From Alphaproteobacteria bacterium (lineage in GTDB: Bacteria > Pseudomonadota > Alphaproteobacteria > Micropepsales > Micropepsaceae), in NCBI GenBank assembly GCA_019245415.1, contig JAFARO010000004.1:1116001-1180000 (forward strand): a stretch of DNA of 64,000 bases, in the 5' to 3' direction. Under the pieces are notes generated by a model, which was not told the DNA's origin, did no database searches, and worked only from the letters and a program-made list of their open reading frames with translations. Of this stretch, positions 53,647-62,635 are shown in pieces. A program made the position numbers and the translations under genes. Numbering within the stretch: position 1 is the stretch's first letter; every line of letters starts with the position of its first letter.

Positions 53647-53680
53647 GGATGGCCGGGACACGCCCGGCCATGACGGTAAG
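53647..53680. repeat. Family D short palindrome
   Basis: TGGATGGCCGGGACACGCCC continuing to GGCCATGACGGTAAG: a stem of GGCCGGG with CCCGGCC. A second copy lies at 61131-61166. It ends five bases before the acpS ATG, so the leader of acpS starts with, or includes, this stem and perhaps controls access to its ribosome site. Confidence 0.75.
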
Positions 53681-53685
53681 GCACC

Positions 53686-54102
53686 ATGATCATCGGGCTG
53701 GGCAACGATCTCGTCGACATCCGGCGCATCGAGAAGACCATCGAGCGCTTCGGCGAGCGTTTCATCGAGCGCATCTTCACCGATGTCGAGCGGGCGAAGT
53801 CCGACCGCCGCGCCGAGCGCGCCGCCTCCTATGCCAAGCGCTTCGCGGCGAAGGAGGCCTGCGCCAAGGCATTGGGCACCGGGCTGAACCGCGGCGTCTT
53901 CTGGCGCGACATGGGGGTGGTGAACCTGCCCGGCGGCAAGCCGACGCTCAAGCTCACCGGCGGCGCGCTGGCGCGGCTGGCGGCGATCACGCCGCCGGGT
54001 CATAGAGCCTTGATCGAATTGACGATCACCGACGACTATCCGCTGGCTCAAGCAATTGTCATCATCCAGGCCATTGCCGAAACGGATGGCGCACTTAAGT
54101 AA
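53686..54102 (+). CDS. acpS: Holo-acyl carrier protein synthase
   Basis: A 138-residue AcpS, attaching 4'-phosphopantetheine from CoA to apo-ACP. It starts [20 protein letters not shown] (Asp8 binds Mg), and [15 protein letters not shown] carries the second metal/substrate site. The start follows the family D repeat directly. It belongs to the pdxJ-acpS-lepB set. Confidence 0.95.
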   Translation: MIIGLGNDLVDIRRIEKTIERFGERFIERIFTDVERAKSDRRAERAASYAKRFAAKEACAKALGTGLNRGVFWRDMGVVNLPGGKPTLKLTGGALARLAAITPPGHRALIELTITDDYPLAQAIVIIQAIAETDGALK

Positions 54103-54155
54103 ACCCGGCGCCTCGCCTTGACGCGGCCCCATCCGTCCGCTTTTGTCCGCCCCTC

Positions 54156-55064
54156 ATGGAAAACGAGCCGGAAATGCCCGAGTTGAGCCCCCCGGCCGAA
54201 TTGCCGGCCGACCCTGCCCAACGCCAGGCCGCGCCCGGCATGGAACAAGACCCCGTCGTTGTTGCGTCCGCACCGACGCCGCCGCCCGCCGCAACGGCCG
54301 CGACCACGGCGGAGCCCAAGGGCGAATCCTGGGTCGAGACGGTCAAGACGATCTTCTATGCGCTGCTGATCGCGCTCGTCATCCGCACCTTTTTCTTCCA
54401 GCCCTTCAACATCCCCTCAGCTTCGATGGAGAGCACGCTGCTGGTCGGCGATTATCTCTTCGTCGAGAAGTTCGCTTATGGCTACAGCCGAAGCTCCTTC
54501 CCGTTCCGCGCCTGGCCGGTCGGCAACTGGATGCATGGCCGGCTGTTCGGCTCCGATCCGGCGCGCGGCGACGTCGTCGTCTTCAAGATGCCGAACAAGA
54601 ATTCGCCGGAATACATGGAGGATTTCATCAAGCGCGTGGTGGGCCTGCCCGGCGACCATATCCAGGTGCTGAACGGCCTTCTCTATATCAACGGCAAGGT
54701 CGTCCCGCGCACCGTCATTGCGCCCTATGTCGAGACCGACGCCTTCGGCATGATCCACGAAGTGCCGCGCTACCGCGAGACGATGCCCAACGGCGTCAGT
54801 TACACCGTGCTCGACCGCATCCAGGAGAGCAACGAGGACAACACCCAGGTCTTCGTCGTGCCGCCCGGCAACTACTTCATGATGGGCGACAATCGCGACA
54901 ATTCCGACGACAGCAGGCTCGATGTCGGCTTCGTTCCGGCGGAGGACCTTGTCGGCAAGGCCGAATTCCGGTTCTTTTCCATCGATGAAAGCGCCGTCTG
55001 GTACAAGCCCTGGACCTGGCCCGGAGCCATCCGCTTCGGCCGCATGTTCACGCCCATTCGCTGA
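54156..55064 (+). CDS. lepB: Signal peptidase I
   Basis: A 302-residue membrane-anchored signal peptidase with a 52-residue Pro/Ala/Glu-rich N-terminal extension before the transmembrane helix (about 64-78). The catalytic Ser90 is in NIPSASMESTL and the base Lys159 in FIKRVVGLPGDHI. The C-terminal GDNRDNSDDSR motif is intact. The next gene, rnc, follows with almost no gap. A single transmembrane segment is seen, as in many alphaproteobacterial LepB. Confidence 0.95.
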   Translation: MENEPEMPELSPPAELPADPAQRQAAPGMEQDPVVVASAPTPPPAATAATTAEPKGESWVETVKTIFYALLIALVIRTFFFQPFNIPSASMESTLLVGDYLFVEKFAYGYSRSSFPFRAWPVGNWMHGRLFGSDPARGDVVVFKMPNKNSPEYMEDFIKRVVGLPGDHIQVLNGLLYINGKVVPRTVIAPYVETDAFGMIHEVPRYRETMPNGVSYTVLDRIQESNEDNTQVFVVPPGNYFMMGDNRDNSDDSRLDVGFVPAEDLVGKAEFRFFSIDESAVWYKPWTWPGAIRFGRMFTPIR

Positions 55065-55065
55065 G

Positions 55066-55707
55066 TTGGAAGAGCGCCTCGGCCATCGCTTCCAGGATGA
55101 GGCTCTGCTCAAGCGCGCGCTGACCCATGCCAGCGCCGATGCGCAGCGCTCCAACGAGCGGCTCGAATTCCTGGGCGATCGCGTTCTCGGACTCGTCGTC
55201 GCCGAGAAGCTGCAAGCGCTCTATCCGCAAGACAACGAAGGCGCGCTGGCGCTGAAGCTGAACGCGCTGGTGCGCCAGGAGGCCTGCGCCGCCGCCGCGC
55301 AGGTGGCGGGGCTGGGCGATCATATCGTGCTGGCGAAATCGGAGATGGCGAGCGGCGGACGCGGCAGGCCGGCGATCCTGGCCTGCGCCTGCGAGGCGGT
55401 GATCGCGGCTCTCTATCTCGATGGCGGGCTGGACGCCGCGCGCAGCTTCGTCGCGCGGAATTGGGAGCAGGCCTTCGCTTCGCTGACGCAGGACATGCGC
55501 GACGCCAAGACCTCGCTGCAGGAATGGGCCCAGGCGCGCAAGCTCGCGCCCCAATACCGCCAGGTGGGACGCGAGGGCCCTGACCACGCGCCGCGCTTCA
55601 CGGTCGAAGTCAGCGTGGCCGGCTTCGGGCCCGAGACGGGCGAGGGCGGCTCCAAGCGCGAAGCGGAACAGGACGCGGCGCGCCGGCTGCTGGACAAGAT
55701 CGGATGA
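55066..55707 (+). CDS. rnc: Ribonuclease III
   Basis: A 213-residue double-strand-specific RNase. The catalytic signature is RLEFLGDRVLGLVVAEKL and the dsRNA-binding domain ends GGSKREAEQDAARRLLDKI. No ATG or GTG is in frame close by; the TTG at 55066, one base after the lepB stop (TGAG-TTG), gives EERLGHRFQDEALL and is the only plausible start. It overlaps era by four bases (ATGA). Its N-terminus is a few residues shorter than usual. Confidence 0.93.
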   Translation: MEERLGHRFQDEALLKRALTHASADAQRSNERLEFLGDRVLGLVVAEKLQALYPQDNEGALALKLNALVRQEACAAAAQVAGLGDHIVLAKSEMASGGRGRPAILACACEAVIAALYLDGGLDAARSFVARNWEQAFASLTQDMRDAKTSLQEWAQARKLAPQYRQVGREGPDHAPRFTVEVSVAGFGPETGEGGSKREAEQDAARRLLDKIG

Positions 55708-56618
55708 CGCGCTGCGGTTTCGCCGCCGTCATCGGCGCGCCCAATGCCGGCAAGTCGACCCTGGTCAACCGGCTCGTCGGCGCCAAGATCGCCATCGTCA
55801 CGCCCAAGGTTCAGACCACGCGCATGCCCGTGCGCGGCGTGGCGATCCGCGGCGAGACGCAGCTCGTCTTCGTGGATACGCCAGGCATCTTCAAGCCGAA
55901 GCGCCGTCTCGACCGCGCCATGGTGATTTCGGCTTGGGCCGGCGCGAAAGACGCCGACGCCATCGTGCTGATCGTCGATGCGGCGGATCTGGTTGCGCAA
56001 CCCGAAGGCTATGCCGCGAACGACACTGCGGCCATCGTCGCCAGGCTCAAGGAGGACGGCGCCAAGGCGGCGCTGGCGCTCAACAAGATCGACGGCATGA
56101 AGCGCACCGACCTGTTGCCCTTGATCGAGCGGCTGAACGATGCCGCGGTGTTCGAGCGCGTGTTCCTGATCTCGGCGCTGCGCGGCGAAGGGGTGGAGGA
56201 TCTGGCGGCCTGGTGCGCCGAGCGCATGCCGCAAGGCCCGTGGCTGTTCCCGGAAGACCAGGCGGGCGACATGTCCTCGCGCCTGCTCGCCGCCGAGATC
56301 ACGCGCGAGAAGCTGTATCTGCGCCTGCATGACGAGCTGCCCTATGCCAGCACGGTCGAGACCGAGAAATGGGAGGAGCGCAAGGACGGCTCGGTCAAGA
56401 TCGACCAGACGATCTATGTCCAGCGCGACGGCCAGAAGGCGATCGTGCTCGGCAAGGGCGGCGCCACGATCAAGAAGATCGGCGAGCTGGCGCGCACCGA
56501 GCTCGAGGAGATCCTCGGCCGGCGCGTGCATCTGTTCCTGTTCGTCAAGGTGCGCGAGAACTGGGCCGACGAACGCGAACACTACCGCGAGATGGGCCTG
56601 GAGTTCCCGGAGGAGTGA
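55704..56618 (+). CDS. era: GTPase Era
   Basis: A 304-residue Era GTPase assisting 16S rRNA maturation. G1 loop GAPNAGKS (11-18), G3 DTPG, G4 NKID, and the C-terminal KH domain (LGKGGATIKKIGELARTELE). ATG in the overlap ATGA with rnc. The order rnc-era-recO is conserved across proteobacteria. Confidence 0.97.
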   Translation: MTRCGFAAVIGAPNAGKSTLVNRLVGAKIAIVTPKVQTTRMPVRGVAIRGETQLVFVDTPGIFKPKRRLDRAMVISAWAGAKDADAIVLIVDAADLVAQPEGYAANDTAAIVARLKEDGAKAALALNKIDGMKRTDLLPLIERLNDAAVFERVFLISALRGEGVEDLAAWCAERMPQGPWLFPEDQAGDMSSRLLAAEITREKLYLRLHDELPYASTVETEKWEERKDGSVKIDQTIYVQRDGQKAIVLGKGGATIKKIGELARTELEEILGRRVHLFLFVKVRENWADEREHYREMGLEFPEE

Positions 56619-56628
56619 GCTCGCAAAG

Positions 56629-56749
56629 TCCCCCCTCCGGCGCTTCGCGCCACCTCCCCCGTGAACGGGGGAGGATGAGTTGTAGCTTGCCTCACTTATC
56701 CTCCCCCGCTTGCGGGGGAGGTGCCGAGCGCAGCGAGGCGGAGGGGGGC
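56629..56749. repeat. Family C palindromic repeats supplying the recO ribosome site
   Basis: Two family C units: the first CCCCCTCCGGCGCTTCGCGC...CCCCCGTGAACGGGGGAGGA, the second TTATCCTCCCCCGCTTGCGG followed by GGGGAGGTGCCGAGCGCAGC and GAGGCGGAGGGGGG. The final GGAGGGGGG lies 2-9 bases before the recO ATG and is the only purine-rich ribosome-binding sequence there; era ends ten bases before the block. Confidence 0.85.
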
Positions 56750-56750
56750 C

Positions 56751-57485
56751 ATGGACTGGTCCGATGACGGCATCGTGCTGTCGGTGCGGCCGCTGGGGGA
56801 GAGCGGGGCCGTCCTCGAAGCGCTGACCCGCGATCACGGCCGGCACATGGGTTTGGTGCGCGGCGGTGCGTCGCGCAAGCTCAAGCCCATCCTGCAACCC
56901 GGCAACACGCTGCATCTGCATTGGCGGGCGCGGCTGAGCGAGCATCTGGGCAGCTTCACGCCGGAGCCGGCGCGCGCCCGAGCCGGCGAGCTGATGGAGG
57001 GCCGCCAATCGCTCGCGGGCCTCAATGCCTTTGCCGCCGTCGCCGGCGCCGCGATGCCGGAACGCGAGGCGCACGCCAATGTCTTCGAGGCGGGCGCGAT
57101 CCTGCTTGACGCGATGCTCGACGACGGCCTCGACCATTGGGGCGCGCTCTATGTGCGCTGGGAGGCGGGGCTGCTCGACGCGCTCGGCTTCGGCCTCGAT
57201 CTCACCCGCTGCGCCGCCACCGGGAGCGAAGAGGGGCTGCGCTACGTCTCGCCGCGCTCCGGCCGCGCCGTGTCGCAAGAGGCGGGCGCCGCCTATCGCG
57301 AAAGGCTGTTGCCGCTGCCGCCCTTCCTGCTCGGCTCGCAGAACGCGGTGACCGGCGCCGACATCGCCGCAGGCCTCAGGCTCACCGGCTATTTCCTGCT
57401 CGACCGCGTGCTTGTGCCGCACGGCAAGGACATGCCGCCGGCGCGATTGCGGTTGGAGGACATGGCGAGGAGCGAATCGTCGTAG
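56751..57485 (+). CDS. recO: DNA repair protein RecO
   Basis: A 244-residue RecO, which loads RecA onto SSB-coated DNA in the RecFOR pathway. Start MDWSDDGIVLSVRPLGESG is the OB-fold domain; then a helical region and the CAATGSEEGLRYVSPRSGRAV segment that in homologues is a zinc-binding area, here with one cysteine. ATG 56751 is preferred to an ATG 30 bases earlier because that lies inside the palindromic repeat. Confidence 0.93.
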   Translation: MDWSDDGIVLSVRPLGESGAVLEALTRDHGRHMGLVRGGASRKLKPILQPGNTLHLHWRARLSEHLGSFTPEPARARAGELMEGRQSLAGLNAFAAVAGAAMPEREAHANVFEAGAILLDAMLDDGLDHWGALYVRWEAGLLDALGFGLDLTRCAATGSEEGLRYVSPRSGRAVSQEAGAAYRERLLPLPPFLLGSQNAVTGADIAAGLRLTGYFLLDRVLVPHGKDMPPARLRLEDMARSESS

Positions 57486-57502
57486 ATATTCCCTTCACTT
57501 TC

Positions 57503-57580
57503 GTCATCGCCCGGCTTGTCCGGGCGACCCATTTTTCTCACAAGAGGAAATTGGGTCGCCCGCATAAAGCGGGCGATGAC
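57503..57580. repeat. Family B palindromic repeat
   Basis: Unit GTCATCGCCCGGCTTGTCCG to GCATAAAGCGGGCGATGAC with the inner GACCCATTTTTCTC/GAGGAAATTGGGTC arms. It fills the recO-parC gap; the parC GTG lies 21 bases after it. Confidence 0.9.
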
Positions 57581-57600
57581 GCGTGGTGGTGGTGGTGTAG

Positions 57601-59838
57601 GTGCCCGATACCAAAGACGACATCCGTCCTGAAGAGCTGAGCAAGGCGCTGGCCGAGCGCTATCTGGCCTATGCGCTGTCGACGATCACCCAGCGCGCGC
57701 TGCCCGATGCGCGCGATGGGCTCAAGCCCGTGCATCGCCGCATCCTGTTCGGCATGCGCAGGCTGGGCCTCGCGCCGGCGTCGGCGCCGAAGAAATCGGC
57801 CAAGGTGGTCGGCGACGTGATGGGCTCGTTCCATCCCCATGGCGACCAGGCGATCTACGACGCGCTGGTGCGGCTCGCCCAGGATTTCGCGGTGCGCTAT
57901 CCGCTCGTCGAGGGCCAGGGCAATTTCGGCAATGTCGACGGCGACAACCCCGCCGCGATGCGCTACACCGAGAGCAAGCTCACGGCGGCCGCGCAGGACC
58001 TGCTCGACGGTCTCGACGAGAACGCGGTCGACTTCCGCGCCACCTATGACGGCAGCGACGAAGAGCCGGTGGTGTTGCCGGCAGCGTTTCCCAATCTGCT
58101 CGCCAACGGTTCCAGCGGCATCGCGGTCGGCATGGCGACGTCGATCCCGCCGCACAATCTGGGCGAACTCTGCGTTGCGCTCGTTGCGCTGATCGAGAAC
58201 CCCAACATCCAGGACAGTACCCTGTTCAAGCTGGTGCGCGGACCGGATTTCCCGACCGGCGGATTGCTGATCGACGACGCCGCCAGCATCGCCGAGGCCT
58301 ACAAGACCGGACGCGGGTCGTTCCGCGTGCGCGCGCGCTGGAAGCGGGAAGAGGGCAGCCGCGGCATGTACCAGATCGTGGTGTATGAAATCCCCTATCA
58401 GGTGCAGAAGTCCCGGCTGATCGCGGCGATCGCGGAGCTGCTGGAACAGAAGAAGCTGCCGCTGCTCGACGACATCCACGACGAATCCGCCGAAGACATC
58501 CGCATCGTGCTGACGCCGAAGAGCCGCACGGTCGAGCCCGAGCTGCTGATGGAACAGCTCTTCCGCCAGAGCGATCTGGAGACCCGCTTTCCCCTCAACA
58601 TGAACGTGCTCGACAAGGGCCTGGTGCCGCGCGTGATGAGTTTGCGCGAAGTGCTTGGCGCCTTCATCGATCACCGCCGCGAGGTGCTGGAGCGGCGCGG
58701 GGCCCACCGGCTGGAGAAGATCGCCGCGCGGCTGGAAGTGCTGGAAGGCTATCTCGCGGTCTATCTGAACCTCGACAGGGTCATCAAGATCATCCGCACC
58801 GAGGACGAGCCGAAGCCGAAGCTGATGAAGGCGTTCTCGCTCAGCGAGACGCAGGCCGACGCCATCCTCAACATGCGGCTGCGGTCGTTGCGCAAGCTGG
58901 AGGAGATGGAGATCCGCGCCGAACACGACGCGCTGACCAGGGAGCAGAAGGACCTCAGGAAACTGCTCGGCTCCAGCAAACTCAAATCGGAGCGGCTGAT
59001 CGAGGAAGTCAAGGCCATCGATGCCAAGTTCGGCCAGAAGACCGCGCTCGGCAAGCGGCGCACCGAAATCGCGGAGGCGCGCCTCATCGCGCAGGTCGAA
59101 GCGATCTCCGAGGAAGTCGCGACCCTTGCCGTCGCCGTCGAGAAGGAGCCGATCACCGTGGTCTGCTCCGAGAAGGGCTGGCTGCGCGCTTTCAAGGGCC
59201 ATATCGAACCTTCGGATGCCGTGAAATACCGCGAGGGCGACCGCGAGCGCTTCTGGCTGCACGCCGAGACCACCGACAAGCTGATGATGTTCGCGACCGA
59301 CGGCCGCTTCTTCACGCTCGACTGCGCCAAGCTGCCGGGCGGCCGCGGCAATGGCGAGGCGATCCGCACCTTCATCGACCTGCCGCCCGAAGCGGATCTG
59401 GTCGCGATGTTCGCGCATCGCGACGGCCGCAAGCTTTTGCTCGCCGCGACTTCCGGCCATGGCTTCATCACTAGCGAGGACGACGCGGTCGCGATGACCA
59501 AGGCGGGAAAGCGCGTCATGAACGTCAAGACCGGCGCCGAGGCCGCGGTCTGCCGCTTCGTCGACGGCGACTCCATCGCGGTCGTCGGCGAGAACCGCAA
59601 GATGCTGATCTTCGCGCGCGACGAGCTGCCCGAGATGGCGCGCGGGCAGGGCAATTACCTGCAGCGCTACAAGGACGGCGGATTGCTCGACGCCACGACC
59701 TTCACCTGGAAAGAGGGACTGAAGGACGCCAACAACCGCGAATGGCCGCCGTCGGAACTGAAAGACTGGCGCGGCGCCCGCGCCCAGGCGGGGCGTCTGG
59801 TGCCGAGAGGATGGGCGAAGAGCGGGAGGTTTGCGTAG
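57601..59838 (+). CDS. parC: DNA topoisomerase IV subunit A
   Basis: A 745-residue type IIA topoisomerase subunit that decatenates daughter chromosomes. The cleaving Tyr122 is in [10 protein letters not shown], and the gate segment [14 protein letters not shown] has Gln83 and Asp87 at the positions that in E. coli ParC are Ser80 and Glu84. The C-terminal beta-pinwheel repeats are present but short. GTG start at 57601; the in-frame upstream region is repeat. parE is not in the window. Confidence 0.94.
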   Translation: MPDTKDDIRPEELSKALAERYLAYALSTITQRALPDARDGLKPVHRRILFGMRRLGLAPASAPKKSAKVVGDVMGSFHPHGDQAIYDALVRLAQDFAVRYPLVEGQGNFGNVDGDNPAAMRYTESKLTAAAQDLLDGLDENAVDFRATYDGSDEEPVVLPAAFPNLLANGSSGIAVGMATSIPPHNLGELCVALVALIENPNIQDSTLFKLVRGPDFPTGGLLIDDAASIAEAYKTGRGSFRVRARWKREEGSRGMYQIVVYEIPYQVQKSRLIAAIAELLEQKKLPLLDDIHDESAEDIRIVLTPKSRTVEPELLMEQLFRQSDLETRFPLNMNVLDKGLVPRVMSLREVLGAFIDHRREVLERRGAHRLEKIAARLEVLEGYLAVYLNLDRVIKIIRTEDEPKPKLMKAFSLSETQADAILNMRLRSLRKLEEMEIRAEHDALTREQKDLRKLLGSSKLKSERLIEEVKAIDAKFGQKTALGKRRTEIAEARLIAQVEAISEEVATLAVAVEKEPITVVCSEKGWLRAFKGHIEPSDAVKYREGDRERFWLHAETTDKLMMFATDGRFFTLDCAKLPGGRGNGEAIRTFIDLPPEADLVAMFAHRDGRKLLLAATSGHGFITSEDDAVAMTKAGKRVMNVKTGAEAAVCRFVDGDSIAVVGENRKMLIFARDELPEMARGQGNYLQRYKDGGLLDATTFTWKEGLKDANNREWPPSELKDWRGARAQAGRLVPRGWAKSGRFA

Positions 59839-59936
59839 GTTTCTCCACCTGCCAAACTGTCATCCCCGGCGAGCGCGCATTTTGGCGCGCGAGGGAAGGG
59901 GACCCAGGTGGGGCGTTATCTTTCCAGCTTAGGATT

Positions 59937-60015
59937 GTCATCGCCCGCTTCATGCGGGCGACCCAATTTCCTTTCTGGCAAAAAAATGGGTCGCCCGGAC
60001 AAGCCGGGCGATGAC
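59937..60015. repeat. Family B palindromic repeat
   Basis: Unit GTCATCGCCCGCTTCATGCG to GACAAGCCGGGCGATGAC with inner GGCGACCCAATTTCC and AAATGGGTCGCC arms; in the gap between parC and the hydratase. The flanking 59839-59936 shows no gene. Confidence 0.9.
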
Positions 60016-60112
60016 ATTATTGTGGGGGAGAAGGACAAGTTTCGACACCTGGGTCGCCTTCCCCTCGCGTTGCTCCCGCAACGCTCGGCCGGGGATGACA
60101 ATGGAGTTTGTG

Positions 60113-60925
60113 ATGACGTTCAGAGACATCCTCTACACCACCGACGGCCCGGTCGCGACGATCGCGCTCAACCTGCCGCAGTACAAAAACGCGCAAGGTT
60201 ATCGCATGCTCGACGAGATCGATGCGGCGTTCGAGCTGGCGAAGGCGGACAAAGCGGTGCGCGTGGTGATCGTGCGGGGCAGCGGCGGGAATTTCTCCAC
60301 CGGCCACGATCTCGGCACGCCGGAGGGGATGGAATATCGCCGCGCGCTCGGCGCCGCTCCTGGGATCGAGACCTATGATCAGTTCCGCAAATACAATCTC
60401 GACCTGCTGCTCAAATGGCGCAATTTCGAGAAGCCGACGATCGCGATGGTCGAGGGTTACTGCATCTATGCCGGCTGGATGCTGGCGGCCGCCTGCGACG
60501 TCGTCTTCGCGGCGGAGGATGCGCAATTCCTCGCCGGCTTCGTTGAATACATGTCGATCCCGTGGGACATCGGCATCCGCCGCGCCAAGGAGCTGTGCTT
60601 CGAGAGCCGCTTCATCGGCGCGCAGGAGGCCGCCGAGTACGGCTTCGTCAACCGCGTCCTGCCCAAGGCCGAGCTCGAGCGCGAGACGCATGCCTTCGCG
60701 CAGCGCGTGGCCGAGAACTCGCCCGGCGCGCTGCGTTTCGCCAAGGTCCAGATGAACAAGGCGCATGACGCGCAGGGCTTCGCCCGCGCCATCGAGGACT
60801 CGTTCGGCGATTACGTCGCGATGATGAACGTGCTCGCCGACGAGATGCGCGTCGAAGGCGGCCGCCGCCTCACCACCGTCGATCTCGCGGTCAAGGGCCG
60901 CAAGGGGGAACGGTTCGGGCAGTGA
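60113..60925 (+). CDS. Enoyl-CoA hydratase/isomerase family protein
   Basis: A 270-residue crotonase-fold enzyme. The oxyanion-hole regions are SGGNFSTGHDLGTPEG (about residues 58-73) and IYAGWMLAAACDVVFAAEDA. In place of the two-glutamate pair of classic hydratases, the second position sits near FVEYMSIPWDI, so the exact reaction (hydratase, isomerase or other) is open. ATG 60113 follows GGAG six bases upstream; ATG 60101 is an alternative. No adjacent beta-oxidation genes. Confidence 0.85.
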   Translation: MTFRDILYTTDGPVATIALNLPQYKNAQGYRMLDEIDAAFELAKADKAVRVVIVRGSGGNFSTGHDLGTPEGMEYRRALGAAPGIETYDQFRKYNLDLLLKWRNFEKPTIAMVEGYCIYAGWMLAAACDVVFAAEDAQFLAGFVEYMSIPWDIGIRRAKELCFESRFIGAQEAAEYGFVNRVLPKAELERETHAFAQRVAENSPGALRFAKVQMNKAHDAQGFARAIEDSFGDYVAMMNVLADEMRVEGGRRLTTVDLAVKGRKGERFGQ

Positions 60926-61024
60926 CCGCATTCGTCATGGCCGCCACCGGGGACCGCCCTTCGCGTGGCCCGAGTGGAAGTCGGCGGCCATCCAGTTTGT
61001 TTCTTCTTGAATTCCACAACAATC

Positions 61025-61102
61025 GTCATCGCCCGCTTTATGCGGGCGACCCAATTTTCCTGATCTGGAAAAATGGGTTGCCCGGACAAGCCGGGCAATG
61101 AC
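61025..61102. repeat. Family B palindromic repeat
   Basis: Unit GTCATCGCCCGCTTTATGCG to AAGCCGGGCAATGAC, immediately followed by a family D unit (61131-61166). No gene in 60926-61226. Confidence 0.9.
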
Positions 61103-61130
61103 TGGTTATTGGAAAAGGTCGAACTGACAT

Positions 61131-61166
61131 TGGATGGCCGGCTTAGACCCGGCCATGACGGTAAGA
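61131..61166. repeat. Family D short palindrome, second copy
   Basis: TGGATGGCCGGCTTAGACCC continuing to GGCCATGACGGTAAGA; the end sequence CCATGACGGTAAG is identical to that of the copy at 53647. Precedes an MFS gene by 60 bases. Confidence 0.75.
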
Positions 61167-61226
61167 GGGTTTCCCTTTCTCCCCGAATACCCCTAGCGTC
61201 GGCGGGCAAAGAGGGAAGGGGCGGGC

Positions 61227-62519
61227 GTGAAGGACAACACCGAGGCGGCCGCGCCGCCCTATCGCTTCTATGTGCTCTTCGTCCTGACGCTGATCTATGT
61301 GGTCAATTATCTCGACCGCCAGATCCTGGGCATCCTGCTTCCCTATATCCAGAAGGAGTTCGTGCTCGACGATTTCCAGGGCGGATTGCTCTCGGGCACC
61401 GTCTTCGCCGCGATCTACGCGACCTTGAGCGTGCCGTTGGCGACGCTGGCCGACCGCATGAACCGGCGCAACATCATCGCCGCGTCGCTCGCCACCTTCA
61501 GCCTGATGACGGTGCTCTCGGGCTATGCGGGACAGGCCTGGCAGCTTGTCGTGACGCGCTTCTGCACCGGCATCGGCGAGGCGGGCACCGGCCCGTCGAT
61601 CAACTCGATGATCGCCGATCTCTATCCGCCGCAGAAACGTGCCGGCGCGCTGTCGTTCTATTCGGCCGGCTTGAACATCGGGCTGCTGTTCGGCTTCTTC
61701 GGCGGAAGCTGGATGCTGCAGCATTATGGCTGGCGCTCGGCCTTCATCGCTTCCGGCGCACCGGGGCTTCTGCTGGTGGTGCTGCTGTTGACGACGGTGC
61801 GCGAGCCCAAGCGCGGCCTCTCCGATCATCTGGCGGATACCGGCGCGACGCCCACGCTCGGCGAAGTGATCGCGTTCCTCTGGACCCAGCGCTCCTTCCG
61901 CTGGATCGCGCTCGGCTGCGCGATGAGCGCGTTCGGCGGTTACGCCAACCTCACCTGGCTGCCGAAGTTTCTCATCGTCTCCCACCACATGACGCCGATC
62001 CAGATCGGCATCGCGCTGTCGCTGCTCACCGGCACCTTCGGTGCGCTGGGCACCTGGCTGAGCGGCGTGCTGGCCGACCGCTTCAGCCGGCGCGACATCA
62101 ACTGGTACATGTATGTGCCGATCCTCTGCACGCTGGCCGCCGTGCCGTTCGCACCGGTGTTCTACCTCGTGCCGAGCACCACGGTGGCTCTCTGCGCGGC
62201 CATCGTCCCGGCGCTCTTCGGCGCGAGCTATCTCGGGCCGTCCTATGCGATGGCGCAGGGCATGGTGCCGCTGCGCATGCGGGCGCAGACGGTGGGCATC
62301 CTGCTGTTCGTCCTCAACATCCTGGCACTTGGCCTCGGGCCGGCGACGGTCGGGCTGATCAGCGTGCTGTTGAAGCCGACCCTGCATGAGGACTCGCTGC
62401 GCTACGCGCTGCTGGCGGGCGTGGTGACGTCCCTGCTGGGGGCCTTCTGTTACTGGCGGGCGACCAGAACCCTGAAATCGGACCTCGCGCGGGGCAGCTA
62501 TACCGGCCCGGCCGCCTGA
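61227..62519 (+). CDS. MFS transporter
   Basis: A 430-residue carrier with about twelve membrane helices: the first is FYVLFVLTLIYVVNYLDRQI, with the MFS loop LADRMNRRNIIA; the pattern resembles the spinster-like branch that includes sphingolipid and hexuronate transporters. GTG start at 61227 preceded by GAAGGGGCGG. No operon partner. The substrate is unknown. Confidence 0.85.
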   Translation: MKDNTEAAAPPYRFYVLFVLTLIYVVNYLDRQILGILLPYIQKEFVLDDFQGGLLSGTVFAAIYATLSVPLATLADRMNRRNIIAASLATFSLMTVLSGYAGQAWQLVVTRFCTGIGEAGTGPSINSMIADLYPPQKRAGALSFYSAGLNIGLLFGFFGGSWMLQHYGWRSAFIASGAPGLLLVVLLLTTVREPKRGLSDHLADTGATPTLGEVIAFLWTQRSFRWIALGCAMSAFGGYANLTWLPKFLIVSHHMTPIQIGIALSLLTGTFGALGTWLSGVLADRFSRRDINWYMYVPILCTLAAVPFAPVFYLVPSTTVALCAAIVPALFGASYLGPSYAMAQGMVPLRMRAQTVGILLFVLNILALGLGPATVGLISVLLKPTLHEDSLRYALLAGVVTSLLGAFCYWRATRTLKSDLARGSYTGPAA

Positions 62520-62635
62520 TTTTTGCCATTGTTCGCCCGCGGAATCCTTGCGATCCTGTTAACCGCGTTCTGCCCCGGGATGGGACAGTCGCGGCCGGCA
62601 TCGGCTATCGTCAGCGTGCGAGCGGACCCTGACCC

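Noticed and set aside
55413..59460. Two very long minus-strand open frames (55413-57422 and 57538-59460) over era, recO and parC
   Set aside because: Same GC-skew artefact; they run through palindromic repeats and the real genes are certain.
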